A stretch of DNA of 64,000 nt, from assembly GCA_000722615.1 (NCBI GenBank), contig JOKI01000022.1:1-64000 (forward strand), in the 5' to 3' direction. The position numbers and the translations under genes are program-made. Below the pieces are notes generated by a model. It did not search any database, had not been told where the DNA came from, and saw nothing but the letters and a program-made list of their open reading frames with translations. The stretch comes from Pseudorhizobium pelagicum (GTDB taxonomy: Bacteria; Pseudomonadota; Alphaproteobacteria; Rhizobiales; Rhizobiaceae). This document shows, piece after piece, positions 50,218-59,700 of the stretch (position 1 is the first letter of the stretch; each line of letters begins with the position of its first letter).

Positions 50218-51108
50218 TCATTTCTGGCAGGCGGCACAATAGAAGGATGATCGACCGACCTGCACGATGCGCGCGACCGTACCGCCGCAGCCGGGCGTCC
50301 TGCAAGCCTCGCCTTCCTGATCATAGACGGAGAAGGAGTGCTGGAAGTAGCCCAGCGAGCCGTCCGTCTGGATGTGGTCGCGCAGCGAGGAGCCGCCGGC
50401 CAGGATCGCGTCCGCGATCACCGCCCGGATCGCCTCGGTCAGCAGCAGCAGTTCCTTCTTCGGGCGACCGGTCGGCGTCACGAGGGTGCCGGCCTTCCGC
50501 CGCGGCGAGAGGTGCGCCCGCCACAGCGCCTCGCAGACATAGATGTTGCCGAGGCCGGCAATCACGGTCTGATCGAGCAGCGCGCCCTTCAGCGGTTGGC
50601 TTTTGCCGGCGAGACGCCTGGCGAGGTAATCGGCATCGAGCGCGTTGCCGGTGGGCTCCGGCCCGAGGCCGACGAAGGCGGGATAGGTATCGAGCTCGCT
50701 GCGCTTCCAGAGGTGCATGAAGCCGAACCGGCGCGGATCGTTATAGATGACCCGCAGGGGGCCGCTCTCGGCCGTCAGGTGGAAGACGACATGATCATGC
50801 TTCTCGTCCTTGGAGCGCGGGTGGTGGAAGTCTCCCGGCGCTGCAGCAGGCCCGCCGCTCTCCACCCGAAAGGATCCCGACATCCCCAGATGGGCGATGA
50901 TCGTGAGGTCGTCCTCCAGGTCGATCAGCAGATATTTGGCCCGGCGCCCCAGAGACAGGATGCGCCTGCCTGCGGCCACTTCCGCGAGGTTTTCGGGCAG
51001 CGGAAAGCGGAGATCCGGGCGGCGCAGCTCCAACCTCGCAATCGAAGCCCCTTCCATGGCCGGCGCAAGACCACGCTTGACCGTCTCCACCTCTGGCAAT
51101 TCCGGCAT
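50218..51108 (-). CDS. mutM: formamidopyrimidine-DNA glycosylase
   Basis: MutM (Fpg) removes 8-oxoguanine and formamidopyrimidines and nicks the abasic site. The 296-residue protein starts [13 protein letters not shown] after Met removal, exposing the catalytic Pro and Glu. It ends in the C4 zinc finger ([10 protein letters not shown] and FYCAACQK). The catalytic Lys region and H2TH helices are intact. It is divergent from ubiE. Confidence 0.97.
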   Translation of the reverse strand: MPELPEVETVKRGLAPAMEGASIARLELRRPDLRFPLPENLAEVAAGRRILSLGRRAKYLLIDLEDDLTIIAHLGMSGSFRVESGGPAAAPGDFHHPRSKDEKHDHVVFHLTAESGPLRVIYNDPRRFGFMHLWKRSELDTYPAFVGLGPEPTGNALDADYLARRLAGKSQPLKGALLDQTVIAGLGNIYVCEALWRAHLSPRRKAGTLVTPTGRPKKELLLLTEAIRAVIADAILAGGSSLRDHIQTDGSLGYFQHSFSVYDQEGEACRTPGCGGTVARIVQVGRSSFYCAACQK

Positions 51109-51144
51109 GGCTAACTAACTTCCTGTTTCAACGCCTCGACACCT

Positions 51145-51156
51145 GGTCTATAGACC
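51145..51156. promoter_or_regulatory. 12-bp perfect palindrome between mutM and ubiE
   Basis: GGTCTATAGACC lies 37 bp upstream of mutM and about 100 bp upstream of ubiE. It overlaps a -10-like CTATAG on either strand. Confidence 0.35.
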
Positions 51157-51258
51157 GGGGCCGAACGTCGCACTGCTCCTTTGCACCTGCGGCACAGATA
51201 GCGAGGCGCAACCGATTTCGCTATGGTCGCCGGCCAGATGACGAGCAAGGAGTTCCCG

Positions 51259-52035
51259 ATGAGTGAAGCGCGTACCTCTGCCGAAGGCGGGATGGAAACC
51301 TCCTACGGCTTTCGCCAGGTGGCTGAGGGTGAGAAGCAGCCGCTCGTCAACGATGTCTTCCATAAGGTTGCCAAGCGCTACGACATCATGAACGACGTGA
51401 TGTCGGGCGGTCTGCACCGGATCTGGAAAGATGCGCTGGTCTCGGCGCTGCATCCGCGCAAGGACGACAGCTACAAGGTGCTGGATGTCGCCGGCGGCAC
51501 GGGCGATATCGCCTTCCGCATCGTCGAGGCGTCGGACCGAAAGGCCCATGCGACCGTGCTCGACATCAATGGCTCGATGCTGTCGGTCGGTGCGGAGCGC
51601 GCCGCCAAGAGAGGTCTCTCCGACCACCTGACCTTTGTGGAAGCCAATGCGGAGGAACTGCCCTTCGAGGCAAATTCCTTCGACGCCTATACGATCGCCT
51701 TCGGCATTCGCAACGTGCCGCACATCGACGTTGCTCTGAAAGAGGCTTACCGCGTGCTGAAACGCGGCGGGCGCCTGATGGTGCTGGAGTTTTCGGAAGT
51801 TGGCCAGCCCATGCTCAACCGGATCTACGACGAGTGGTCGTTCAAGGCCATCCCGCGCTTCGGCAAGATGATCACCGGCGACAGCGAGCCCTATCAGTAT
51901 CTGGTGGAATCGATCCGCAAGTTCCCCAACCAGGACAATTTCGCAGGCATGATCCGGAATGCCGGCTTCTCGCGGGTAACCTATACGAACTACACCGGCG
52001 GGGTTGCCGCCCTTCATTCCGGCTGGAAGCTTTGA
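51259..52035 (+). CDS. ubiE: ubiquinone/menaquinone methyltransferase UbiE
   Basis: UbiE does the C-methylation of the quinone ring (2-polyprenyl-6-methoxybenzoquinol in ubiquinone synthesis). The 258-residue protein has SAM motif [15 protein letters not shown], acidic loop [11 protein letters not shown] and the family signatures [17 protein letters not shown] and [11 protein letters not shown]. The ATG at 51259 follows AAGGAG. It is 42 bp from ubiB. Confidence 0.96.
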   Translation: MSEARTSAEGGMETSYGFRQVAEGEKQPLVNDVFHKVAKRYDIMNDVMSGGLHRIWKDALVSALHPRKDDSYKVLDVAGGTGDIAFRIVEASDRKAHATVLDINGSMLSVGAERAAKRGLSDHLTFVEANAEELPFEANSFDAYTIAFGIRNVPHIDVALKEAYRVLKRGGRLMVLEFSEVGQPMLNRIYDEWSFKAIPRFGKMITGDSEPYQYLVESIRKFPNQDNFAGMIRNAGFSRVTYTNYTGGVAALHSGWKL

Positions 52036-52077
52036 GCCGATGAGGACTGCAGCCAGCGTAAGCGCCAGAGGCGGCAC

Positions 52078-53640
52078 ATGAGCACGGTCGGCGCCTATTT
52101 TCGCCTCGCGCGGGTCGGATGGGTTCTGGTGCGCGAGGGCGTGGTGTCCGCGCTGCCGACACAGGACATGCCGCCGTCCATCGGGCTTCTGAAATCGCTG
52201 ACGGAACCGTTTGCACGCTTTCGTGCCAAGAAGGAGGCGCGCAGCACCCGTCTCTCGCGCGCCGTCGACCGACTGGGCCCCTCCTACGTCAAGATCGGAC
52301 AGTTCCTAGCCACGCGGCCTGACGTCGTCGGCGTCGACTGGGCGCTGGACCTTTCCATGCTGCAGGACCGCATGGCCTACTTCCCGACAGCGATCGCGAA
52401 GTCGGCGGTCGAAGGTTCGCTCGGCCGCACGATCTCCGATCTCTATACCGAGTTCGGCGACCCGATTGCGGCCGCCTCGATCGCCCAGGTGCATCCGGCC
52501 CAGGTCGACGGCCGAAAGGTTGCCGTCAAGGTCGTCCGCCCGGGCGTGCGACAACGCTTCGCCCACGATATCGAGAGCATGTACCTGCTGGCGCGGATGC
52601 AGGAGCGCTTCGTACCTTCCAGCCGCCGGCTGAGGCCGGTCGAAGTAACGCGGACGCTGGAGCAGACCACCAAGGTCGAGATGGACCTGCGGCTCGAAGC
52701 CGCCGCCCTGTCGGAGATTGCCGAGAACACCAAGAACGATCCCGGCTTCCGGGTGCCGACGGTGGACTGGGAACGCACGGGCCGCGACGTCATCACCATG
52801 GAGTGGATCGACGGCGTCAAGATGGCGGATCTGGACGGCCTTCGTGCCGCCGGTCATGATCTCGACCGCCTGGCGGAGACACTGATCCAGTCCTTCCTGC
52901 GCCATACCCTCCGGGACGGCTTCTTCCACGGCGACATGCACCCGGGCAACCTCTTCGTCGATGCCTCGGGCACGATCGTCGCCGTCGACATGGGCATCGT
53001 CGGGCGCCTGGGGAAGAAGGAACGACGGTTCCTGGCGGAAATCCTCTACGGCTTCATCACCCGCGACTATCTGCGGGTGGCGGAGGTGCATTTCGAGGCC
53101 GGCTACGTACCAGCGCATCACGACGTCGCGAGCTTTGCCCAGGCGATCCGGGCCATCGGCGAGCCGATCCACGGCCAGCCGGCGGAGACGATCTCCATGG
53201 CGCGGCTGCTGGCGCTGCTCTTCGAAGTGACCGATCTTTTCGAGATGGAGACCCGGCCGGAGCTGATCCTGCTGCAGAAGACGATGGTCGTCGTCGAGGG
53301 CGTGTCGCGCATTCTCAACCCGCGTTTCAACATGTGGAAGGCCGCCGAGCCGGTGGTCGGCGACTGGATCCGCGACAACCTCGGGCCGAAGCGGGTCGTG
53401 GCCGACCTGCGCGATGGCGTGAAGGCAGCGGTCAAGCTTGCCGAGGCTCTGCCGGAGATCGCGGCAAAGACCGAGAAGCTGCACCGCGAGGTGGTGCGGA
53501 TGAGCGAAGACGGTCTTCGTTTCGATCCGGAGACCACGGAGGCGATCGGCAAATCGGAAGCCCGCCACAGCCGCTCGGGACGCGTCGCGCTCTGGATCAT
53601 CGCGCTCTGCCTCGTCTATCTCGTCTTCACCATCGGGTGA
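52078..53640 (+). CDS. ubiB: UbiB/ADCK family protein of ubiquinone synthesis
   Basis: UbiB is an atypical membrane-bound kinase-like ATPase required for ubiquinone synthesis. The 520-residue protein shows the family's KxGQ motif (SYVKIGQFLATRPD), the Ala-rich nucleotide loop (PIAAASIAQVHPA), the catalytic DMHPGN stretch (FFHGDMHPGNLFVD) and VDMGIVGR. A membrane span closes the C-terminus (RVALWIIALCLVYLVFTIG). In other rhizobia coaBC follows; here three genes lie between. Confidence 0.95.
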   Translation: MSTVGAYFRLARVGWVLVREGVVSALPTQDMPPSIGLLKSLTEPFARFRAKKEARSTRLSRAVDRLGPSYVKIGQFLATRPDVVGVDWALDLSMLQDRMAYFPTAIAKSAVEGSLGRTISDLYTEFGDPIAAASIAQVHPAQVDGRKVAVKVVRPGVRQRFAHDIESMYLLARMQERFVPSSRRLRPVEVTRTLEQTTKVEMDLRLEAAALSEIAENTKNDPGFRVPTVDWERTGRDVITMEWIDGVKMADLDGLRAAGHDLDRLAETLIQSFLRHTLRDGFFHGDMHPGNLFVDASGTIVAVDMGIVGRLGKKERRFLAEILYGFITRDYLRVAEVHFEAGYVPAHHDVASFAQAIRAIGEPIHGQPAETISMARLLALLFEVTDLFEMETRPELILLQKTMVVVEGVSRILNPRFNMWKAAEPVVGDWIRDNLGPKRVVADLRDGVKAAVKLAEALPEIAAKTEKLHREVVRMSEDGLRFDPETTEAIGKSEARHSRSGRVALWIIALCLVYLVFTIG

Positions 53641-53733
53641 GGCTGGCGGCCAGGAGGGGCCAGCCGCGCCACAGCCTTCATTTTGCCCCCTTCTTCAGAG
53701 CTTGTTAAGAATTCATTCCTGTCGGAGGTCTTC

Positions 53734-55041
53734 ATGGCGCTTGGCGCATCGCATCGCTTGCAGGACGGCGTCCTTGCCGTCGAAACCATGACGCGCTTTG
53801 CGCTTGCCGTTCTGGCTTTGGCTTCCGGCGTCTATACCTATCTCGGGGTCCGTAGCCTCCTCGACGGGTCGCCGACCGCCGTCTTCTTTGCCGCCATCAT
53901 CTATTCCGCTTCGGTCTCGGTCGCGATCTACGCCTTCTGGTCCTACATGGCGCGCTTCTATCCGCATGTCACAGGCGCTGCCTCCCGCGGCGCCATGATC
54001 GGCGTAATGGCACTCGGCTGTGCCATGATCATCGCCATGTCGAGCTGGCTCAACGCCGCAGCCCTTGCAGGGTCCGCGGCGCTCGAACAGCATCTCGCGG
54101 AGACCGTGCAGGATTATACCGCCGACCTCGACCAGGCGCATCAGAACGCGCTTGCCGCGCAAAGCCTGCTCCCGGACATCCAGCGGACATCCGAACGTTT
54201 TTCGCGGCTTGCGGAGGACGAACGCCAGAACGGCGCGCTGACGGGAACAACGGGTTCCGGCAGCGTCGTCCAGCTTCTGTCGCAGATGTCCTCGCAGCTC
54301 AGCGAGCTCGAGACCGGCATCATCGCTTCCCGTGAACGGGTCACTACGCTCTTCGACCAGGGACGGAGCCATCTTGCGACCATGCGCACCCTGGTTTCGG
54401 CGCCAGGGGCCGTGGCGCCGCGCAGCGACGAATTTTCGGCCGAGGTCGTGGCGCTCTCCGGCGTCATCACCTCGCTGGAACAGACCTCGATTGCCCCCTC
54501 CGTCAAGCGGGCGGCGGAAGACCTGTCGCTCGGTTTCATCGCGCCGGTTGCCGACGGACAGGCTGCGGATCTCGCCGATCGCCAGGACGAGGTGATGCAG
54601 ACCATCCGCGCATCCGTCGCCGCCCAGTCCGGCGTGCTCTCCCAGGCTGCAGATGACATCCTGGCGCGCGAGCCCGTGGCGGAGCGCCGCTTCGTGCCGC
54701 TGTCTTCCGCTGAAGCCGTGCTGCGCTATGCCGCCGACTTCATTCCGGCCTGGGCGGGGGCGATCTCCATCGATCTCCTTCCCGCCGTCCTCGTCTTCAT
54801 CCTGGCGGTGGTTCATGGCGCAATCCGGCGGCAGGAGGAACGCCTGCCGTTTGCCCAACGGATCACCGCGGCAGAACTTCTGGAGGCGCTGGAGGTGCAG
54901 CGGGCGCTCGGCCGACAGGGGATCGACGTGGAGCAGGCGTTGCAGGCCGCTGAAACCGAGGACGAACGCGAGCGCGCGGATTCCAACATCACCAGCCTCG
55001 ACATGTCGGCCAAGACACCGCGCAAGGGCCCGCCCGCGTGA
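53734..55041 (+). CDS. membrane protein with large coiled-coil loop, unknown function
   Basis: I do not recognise this 435-residue protein. Three N-terminal membrane spans (about 21-38, 48-72, 86-110) are followed by a long helical, Gln/Ser/Ala-rich region (about 112-335) that looks like coiled coil. A fourth span follows (about 336-364), then a charged cytoplasmic tail of 70 residues. With four spans the helical region would be periplasmic if both tails are cytoplasmic. The ATG follows GGAGG. It overlaps the next, ClpP-like gene by 4 bp (GTGA), so the two are probably made together. It is inserted between ubiB and coaBC. Confidence 0.75.
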   Translation: MALGASHRLQDGVLAVETMTRFALAVLALASGVYTYLGVRSLLDGSPTAVFFAAIIYSASVSVAIYAFWSYMARFYPHVTGAASRGAMIGVMALGCAMIIAMSSWLNAAALAGSAALEQHLAETVQDYTADLDQAHQNALAAQSLLPDIQRTSERFSRLAEDERQNGALTGTTGSGSVVQLLSQMSSQLSELETGIIASRERVTTLFDQGRSHLATMRTLVSAPGAVAPRSDEFSAEVVALSGVITSLEQTSIAPSVKRAAEDLSLGFIAPVADGQAADLADRQDEVMQTIRASVAAQSGVLSQAADDILAREPVAERRFVPLSSAEAVLRYAADFIPAWAGAISIDLLPAVLVFILAVVHGAIRRQEERLPFAQRITAAELLEALEVQRALGRQGIDVEQALQAAETEDERERADSNITSLDMSAKTPRKGPPA

Positions 55042-55835
55042 GCCCCTCGTCGCTTGCCCTGCGCCTGAAGACCGCCTTTCTGAGCGCCGACGACGGCCTG
55101 CTCATGCGCGGCGCTTTTTTCGGTCTGCTGGCGGCAGCGGGCGTTTTCCTCTTCGTCGACCTGCGGGAAATGAGCCTGGCCAGCGCCGAGCTTCCCGGCC
55201 ATGATCCGATGACGACGGACGCACCCGTGCTGCCCCCCGCGCTGACGGACGGTGTGCCCCAGTCGTCGCCGGTCGAGCCGGAGAGTTCGCCGGAAGTCCT
55301 GCGCCAGCCGATGCGCTTCGAACTCCTGCCCGGCGGCACGCTCAAGGCAGAAGGATCGATCGATCTCGGTGCAGCGGACCGTTTTGCCGAAGAGATCGCC
55401 GCACGCGGCGAGTACGTGAAATCGGTATCGCTGAACTCGCCGGGCGGCTCCGTCAACGACGCGCTGGCGATGTCGACGCTGATCCGGGAAAAAGCGCTGA
55501 ACACGAGAGTGGCGACGAAGGCGCTCTGCGCGTCCTCCTGCCCGCTCGTCTTTGCCGGCGGGGTTGCCCGCGAGGCGGAAGAGGACGCCATCCTCGGCGT
55601 CCACCAGGTCTTCAATGCCGGACAGGAACAGCCCTCGCCCGAGCAGGCCATGTCCGGTGCCCAGAGCACGACGGCCCGTATCGCCCGCCACCTGGACGAG
55701 ATGGGCATCGGCAACGGGCTCTGGATCAATGCCCTGGAAACGCCGCCCGACCGGCTCTACTACCTGACGCCGGAGGAGATGGTGGAGTTCAAGCTGACCA
55801 CCGCACCAGTGGCGACGGCCGAGCAGGCGGACTAG
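55038..55835 (+). CDS. membrane-anchored ClpP-like (COG3904-type) protein
   Basis: A 265-residue protein with one N-terminal span (about 24-40), a Pro-rich linker and a domain of the ClpP/crotonase fold facing the periplasm. NSPGG is at 133-137, a nucleophile-elbow-like CASSC at 164-168 and a His in GVHQVF at 189. These match the Ser and His positions of ClpP-class proteases. Two cysteines flank the serines. Substrate and activity are unknown. The start is GTG within the stop codon of the preceding gene. Its end overlaps the VOC gene on the other strand. Confidence 0.78.
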   Translation: MSPSSLALRLKTAFLSADDGLLMRGAFFGLLAAAGVFLFVDLREMSLASAELPGHDPMTTDAPVLPPALTDGVPQSSPVEPESSPEVLRQPMRFELLPGGTLKAEGSIDLGAADRFAEEIAARGEYVKSVSLNSPGGSVNDALAMSTLIREKALNTRVATKALCASSCPLVFAGGVAREAEEDAILGVHQVFNAGQEQPSPEQAMSGAQSTTARIARHLDEMGIGNGLWINALETPPDRLYYLTPEEMVEFKLTTAPVATAEQAD

Positions 55836-56401
55836 GCTTCCTTCGGTATCCGCTCGCAGAAGACGATCCTGTTGTTGAACGGATCGGTGACGGTCAGTTG
55901 CAGCCCCCAGGCAACCTCCTCGATCCCCGGCTTCATGTATCGATATTCCTTGTCGGTCAGCTCACGATGAAGATCCCGGACGCCGCGCATGGGCACGAAT
56001 GCCCGTGCGCCAGGCGAGGCATCCCCAGCGTGTTCGCTGAGATGCAGGATCATTCCGCTTCTCGAGAGCTCGCAATAGAGCGGAAAGCTGTCGCCGAACC
56101 GGTGCTCCCATTCGACCTTGAACCCGAGAAAGTCCCGATAGAATTCCATGGCCTTCTCGACGGAGAATATCCGGAAGACCGGGATGGCGGGCTGAATGGA
56201 CACCGTAGTGCCCGGAACGTTGTTTTTCGGCGTCTCAGCGTTCAGCCTGGCCGCGAGAACATTCCAGCTGTCAAAGCCGAATTGTCGTGAAACGATCTCG
56301 AGTGCTGCACTGTGGGATAGTTCAAAGCCCGACTCCGACATCGCTTGGCGGAGCGTTTTAGCCATCAGTTTTGCGTCATGGAAACTACGCATCATCTTCA
56401 T
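55832..56401 (-). CDS. glyoxalase-superfamily protein with N-terminal helical module
   Basis: A 189-residue protein. Residues 1-55 form a small helical module (KTLRQAMSESGFELSHSAAL, then FGFDSWNVLAARL) seen in front of some bleomycin-resistance-like proteins. Residues 65-189 are a VOC domain (AMEFYRDFLGFKVEWEHRFG, later DPFNNRIVFCERI). Drug binding is possible but unproven; no enzyme ligand set is certain. It converges on the ClpP-like gene with a 4-bp overlap. An AT-rich 268-bp gap separates it from coaBC. Confidence 0.75.
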   Translation of the reverse strand: MKMMRSFHDAKLMAKTLRQAMSESGFELSHSAALEIVSRQFGFDSWNVLAARLNAETPKNNVPGTTVSIQPAIPVFRIFSVEKAMEFYRDFLGFKVEWEHRFGDSFPLYCELSRSGMILHLSEHAGDASPGARAFVPMRGVRDLHRELTDKEYRYMKPGIEEVAWGLQLTVTDPFNNRIVFCERIPKEA

Positions 56402-56669
56402 CCTCTCAACGGACGAACGGCTAAATCAGGGCCCGCGTTACTGACTTCGTTCGTCATCTTCGCTGAAAGGCAAGGACGATCATCGTGATGCATTCACCAA
56501 GCGTATGGACGCTGCGGGCGGCTGGCTGCATCAGCCAGTGACACAGTAGAGCGCATTTTTTGCCCGCACAAGTCGAAGGTTGATCTGCGCGCGCGCCGCC
56601 ATGGCGCGACGGATTGCAACTGCGGCTGCAAAGGCTTAGCTTCCGCCGAACTTAAACGGCGAGCCTTCC

Positions 56670-57881
56670 ATGGACCTCAGCGGCAAACGTATCCTTCTCA
56701 TCATCTCGGGCGGCATCGCAGCCTACAAGAGCCTCGACCTGATCCGTCGCCTGCGCGAGCGAGGCGCCTCGGTGCGACCGGTGATGACGGCGGCCGCGCA
56801 GGAGTTCATCACGCCGCTTGCCGTCGGCGCGCTCTCCGCCTCGCATGTCTATACGGACCTTTTTTCGCGGGAGGACGAGCAGGACGTCGGGCACATCCGC
56901 CTTGCTCGCGACTGCGATCTTGTGCTGGTCGCGCCGGCGAGCGCCGATCTTCTGGCGAAGATGGCCCATGGGCTGGCAAACGATCTCGCCAGCACCATCC
57001 TGCTGGCCAGCGACCGGCCGATCCTGGTTGCCCCCGCCATGAACCCGAAGATGTGGGAGGCGGCTGCCACCAAGCGGAACATCGAGACGCTTCGCACCGA
57101 TGGCGTCCATATGATCGGACCGATGCGCGGCGAGATGGCCGAGAGCGGAGAAGCCGGCGTGGGCCGCATGGCGGAACCTCTCGACATTGCCGCCGAAGCG
57201 ATCCACCTGCTTGGCGTTGGAACCGGTCCGCTTGCCGGAAAGACCGCGATCGTGACCTCTGGACCGACCCACGAGCCAATCGACCCGGTCCGCTACATCG
57301 CCAATCGGTCCTCCGGCCGCCAGGGCCACGCCATCGCGGCCGCACTTGCGAGGCTTGGGGCCGATGTGACGCTGATCTCCGGGCCGGTGGCTATCCCCGA
57401 TCCCTCCGGCGTACGAACGATTCATGTGGAACGGGCCGAGGAGATGCGCGATGCCGTCGTCTCGCGCCTGCCGACGGACATCGCCGTCATGGTGGCGGCC
57501 GTCGCCGACTGGCGCGTTGCGGCCTCCGCCAACCAGAAGATCAAGAAGCGTGCGGATGAGGCTCCGCCGTCGCTGGAACTGGCGGAAAATCCGGACATCC
57601 TGAAGACCGTCGGCCATCACCCGCAGCGTCCGAAACTGGTGGTGGGCTTTGCCGCGGAAACGCAGGACGTGGAGGCCAACGGGCGCCAGAAGCTCGATCG
57701 CAAGGGCGCCGACCTGATCGTCGCCAATGACGTCTCGCCCGAGAGCGGCGTGATGGGCGGCACGATCAACCGCGTCAAGATCATCTCCATGAGCGGCGCG
57801 GAGGATTGGCCGGAGATGACAAAGGACGAGGTGGCCGAACGACTGGCAGCGCTCATCGCCAGTAGACTGTCGGCGAACTAG
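56670..57881 (+). CDS. coaBC: phosphopantothenoylcysteine decarboxylase/ligase
   Basis: CoaBC makes 4'-phosphopantetheine in coenzyme A synthesis. The 403-residue protein joins a flavin-dependent CoaC domain (about 1-185, ISGGIAAYKSLDLIRRLRE and PAMNPKMWE) to a CTP-dependent CoaB domain (about 190-403, TSGPTHEPIDPVRYIANRSSG, ANDV). The substrate-recognition PXMNXXMW motif is complete. Its stop codon overlaps the stop of the glutamine amidotransferase gene on the other strand. Confidence 0.96.
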   Translation: MDLSGKRILLIISGGIAAYKSLDLIRRLRERGASVRPVMTAAAQEFITPLAVGALSASHVYTDLFSREDEQDVGHIRLARDCDLVLVAPASADLLAKMAHGLANDLASTILLASDRPILVAPAMNPKMWEAAATKRNIETLRTDGVHMIGPMRGEMAESGEAGVGRMAEPLDIAAEAIHLLGVGTGPLAGKTAIVTSGPTHEPIDPVRYIANRSSGRQGHAIAAALARLGADVTLISGPVAIPDPSGVRTIHVERAEEMRDAVVSRLPTDIAVMVAAVADWRVAASANQKIKKRADEAPPSLELAENPDILKTVGHHPQRPKLVVGFAAETQDVEANGRQKLDRKGADLIVANDVSPESGVMGGTINRVKIISMSGAEDWPEMTKDEVAERLAALIASRLSAN

Positions 57882-57896
57882 GCTGCGCGCGCCGAC
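57869..57896. terminator. hairpin across the coaBC/amidotransferase junction
   Basis: GTCGGCG (57869-57875) and CGCCGAC (57890-57896) form a perfect 7-bp stem over a 14-nt loop that contains both stop codons. Confidence 0.45.
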
Positions 57897-58672
57897 GCCT
57901 CTGCCAGAAACGGGCTTACCGACATCCCGTCTTCGCCGATGACGACGATGCTGCCGTCGGGAACCTCCATCCAGCAGTCGATATCGTCGTTCAGCGGTTC
58001 CGACACCAGGCAGTAGCTCGTCGCGTTGCCGAGGGGCGCCGCATAGAGGGTGGGCGGACGGCTGTCGGTCGCATAGCGGACGGCATAGAGCGTCTCACCG
58101 TTCGAGAAAGCGGCGGTGAAGCGCACCAGAACGTCGCCGCAGATCTCGGCCGACAGGGCTTCGATGGTTGCAATGGCGCGCGAGACGGCACCATGCGGGT
58201 CGCGATCCAGGCCGAACTCGAGCGCCAGCAGGAAGAGAAGTTCGGAATCGGTGCTTCCGGTCCGGGCGTCGAAGATCTCGTCCGAAAGCAGCGCCTCCAT
58301 GCGGCGGCGGATGCGGTCGAAGCCGGAGATCTGGCCGTTGTGCATGAAGGACCAGCGCCCGTGGACGAAGGGATGGCAGTTGTCGCGGCGGGTTGCCCCA
58401 TGGGTTGCGGCGCGGACGTGGGCAAGGAACAAAGGCGAGCGAATCTGCCGGGCAAGGCTGCGCAGGTTGCAGTCCGACCAGGCGGGCAGGATGTCGCGGT
58501 ATCGACCTGGCTCCGGGTGATCGCCATACCAGGCGATGCCGAAGCCATCGCCGTTGGTAGCCGTCTTGGCGCGGGTGGCGCAGTGCGACTGCTCGATCAG
58601 CGAGTGTGCGGGAGACGAGACAAGTTCTTCCAGATAGATCGGATCGCCACGATAGGCTGCCCAGCGGCACAT
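57878..58672 (-). CDS. class II glutamine amidotransferase (YafJ/EgtC-like)
   Basis: A 264-residue Ntn-hydrolase. Removal of Met exposes the catalytic Cys2 in MCRWAAYRGDPIYLEELV. FLAHVRAATHGATRRDNCHP and SFMHNGQISGF are the glutamine-binding and oxyanion elements. YafJ-type proteins act as free-standing glutaminase-like hydrolases; EgtC acts in ergothioneine synthesis, but no other egt gene is present, so the role is open. The ATG at 58672 is forced by the need for Cys2. It is divergent from otsB. Confidence 0.85.
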   Translation of the reverse strand: MCRWAAYRGDPIYLEELVSSPAHSLIEQSHCATRAKTATNGDGFGIAWYGDHPEPGRYRDILPAWSDCNLRSLARQIRSPLFLAHVRAATHGATRRDNCHPFVHGRWSFMHNGQISGFDRIRRRMEALLSDEIFDARTGSTDSELLFLLALEFGLDRDPHGAVSRAIATIEALSAEICGDVLVRFTAAFSNGETLYAVRYATDSRPPTLYAAPLGNATSYCLVSEPLNDDIDCWMEVPDGSIVVIGEDGMSVSPFLAEASARAA

Positions 58673-58848
58673 GTTCTCAAGCTCCGTCTCGTCTTGCACA
58701 ATGCGTTTGATCAGAGTTGCCGCAGAGGGTTAACACGCCGTAAACCCCGGGATGTTCATGGCGAATTTATGAATAGGATCGGCACCTTGTGCGCTCGCGC
58801 GCTCGTAACGGCCTTGCCACATCCGTTCACTGGTCTACATACTGCCGC

Positions 58849-59700
58849 ATGTTGAACTCTGAATCGCCACAGACGAACGACGGCCCGGACGCCTCTCAAC
58901 CACTGGACTGGCTCGTCAGAACACTGACGCGGGAGCCGCAGACTTGGGCTCTCTTTCTCGACATCGATGGTACGCTGATCGATCTTGCGCCCTCTCCTGA
59001 CGACATCGTCGTGCCTCCCGACCTTCCTGACCATCTCACCTCTGTCTCCGGTCATCTCGGTGGGGCTCTGGCGCTGGTGACCGGGCGGGCGCTGCCCTAT
59101 GCCGACCGGCTCTTCCAGCCCCATATGTTCCCGATCGCAGGGCTTCATGGCTCGGAACGCAGAACGGCTGACGGCACGGTCAGCCGTGTTGCCGCAACCG
59201 ATGCATTCGACGAGGTAAAGAGCGCGCTTCAGGCCGCCGCCGGCCGATGGCCGGGCGTCCTGATCGAGAACAAGGGAGCCGCCGTCGCCGCCCATTATCG
59301 CCAGGCGCAGGAGCATCGGGCCGATGTGGAAGAGGCCATGGAGTATTACCTCCTGCAGGCCGGACCGGACTTCACGCTTCAGCGCGGCAAGATGGTCTTC
59401 GAGATCCGCCCTGCCCGCGCCGACAAGGGCGGAGCCTTGCAATCCTACCTCGGCGAAGAGCCCTTCAAGGGCCGTCGCCCGATCGCCATCGGCGACGATG
59501 TGACGGACGAAGCGATGTTCAAGGTCGTCAACGAGTTGAACGGGCACTCCATCCGGGTCGCCGAGACCGCGGGAGACACGGCAGCCAGAAGCATCGTCGC
59601 GTCCGCGGCAGACATACGACAGGCGCTTGCCGACATCGCCGATGCGGCGCGCGGTCTCCCAAATCCAGAAGATGCATCCCAGAAAGGAAAACGCTCTTGA
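58849..59700 (+). CDS. otsB: trehalose-6-phosphate phosphatase
   Basis: OtsB dephosphorylates trehalose-6-phosphate to trehalose, an osmo- and desiccation protectant. The 283-residue HAD-superfamily protein has motif I LFLDIDGTLIDLAPS, motif II VTGRALPYADR and motif IV IAIGDDVTDEAMF. The ATG at 58849 gives the usual N-terminus. The stop codon overlaps the TTG start of otsA, so expression is coupled and gene order is otsB first. Confidence 0.95.
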   Translation: MLNSESPQTNDGPDASQPLDWLVRTLTREPQTWALFLDIDGTLIDLAPSPDDIVVPPDLPDHLTSVSGHLGGALALVTGRALPYADRLFQPHMFPIAGLHGSERRTADGTVSRVAATDAFDEVKSALQAAAGRWPGVLIENKGAAVAAHYRQAQEHRADVEEAMEYYLLQAGPDFTLQRGKMVFEIRPARADKGGALQSYLGEEPFKGRRPIAIGDDVTDEAMFKVVNELNGHSIRVAETAGDTAARSIVASAADIRQALADIADAARGLPNPEDASQKGKRS

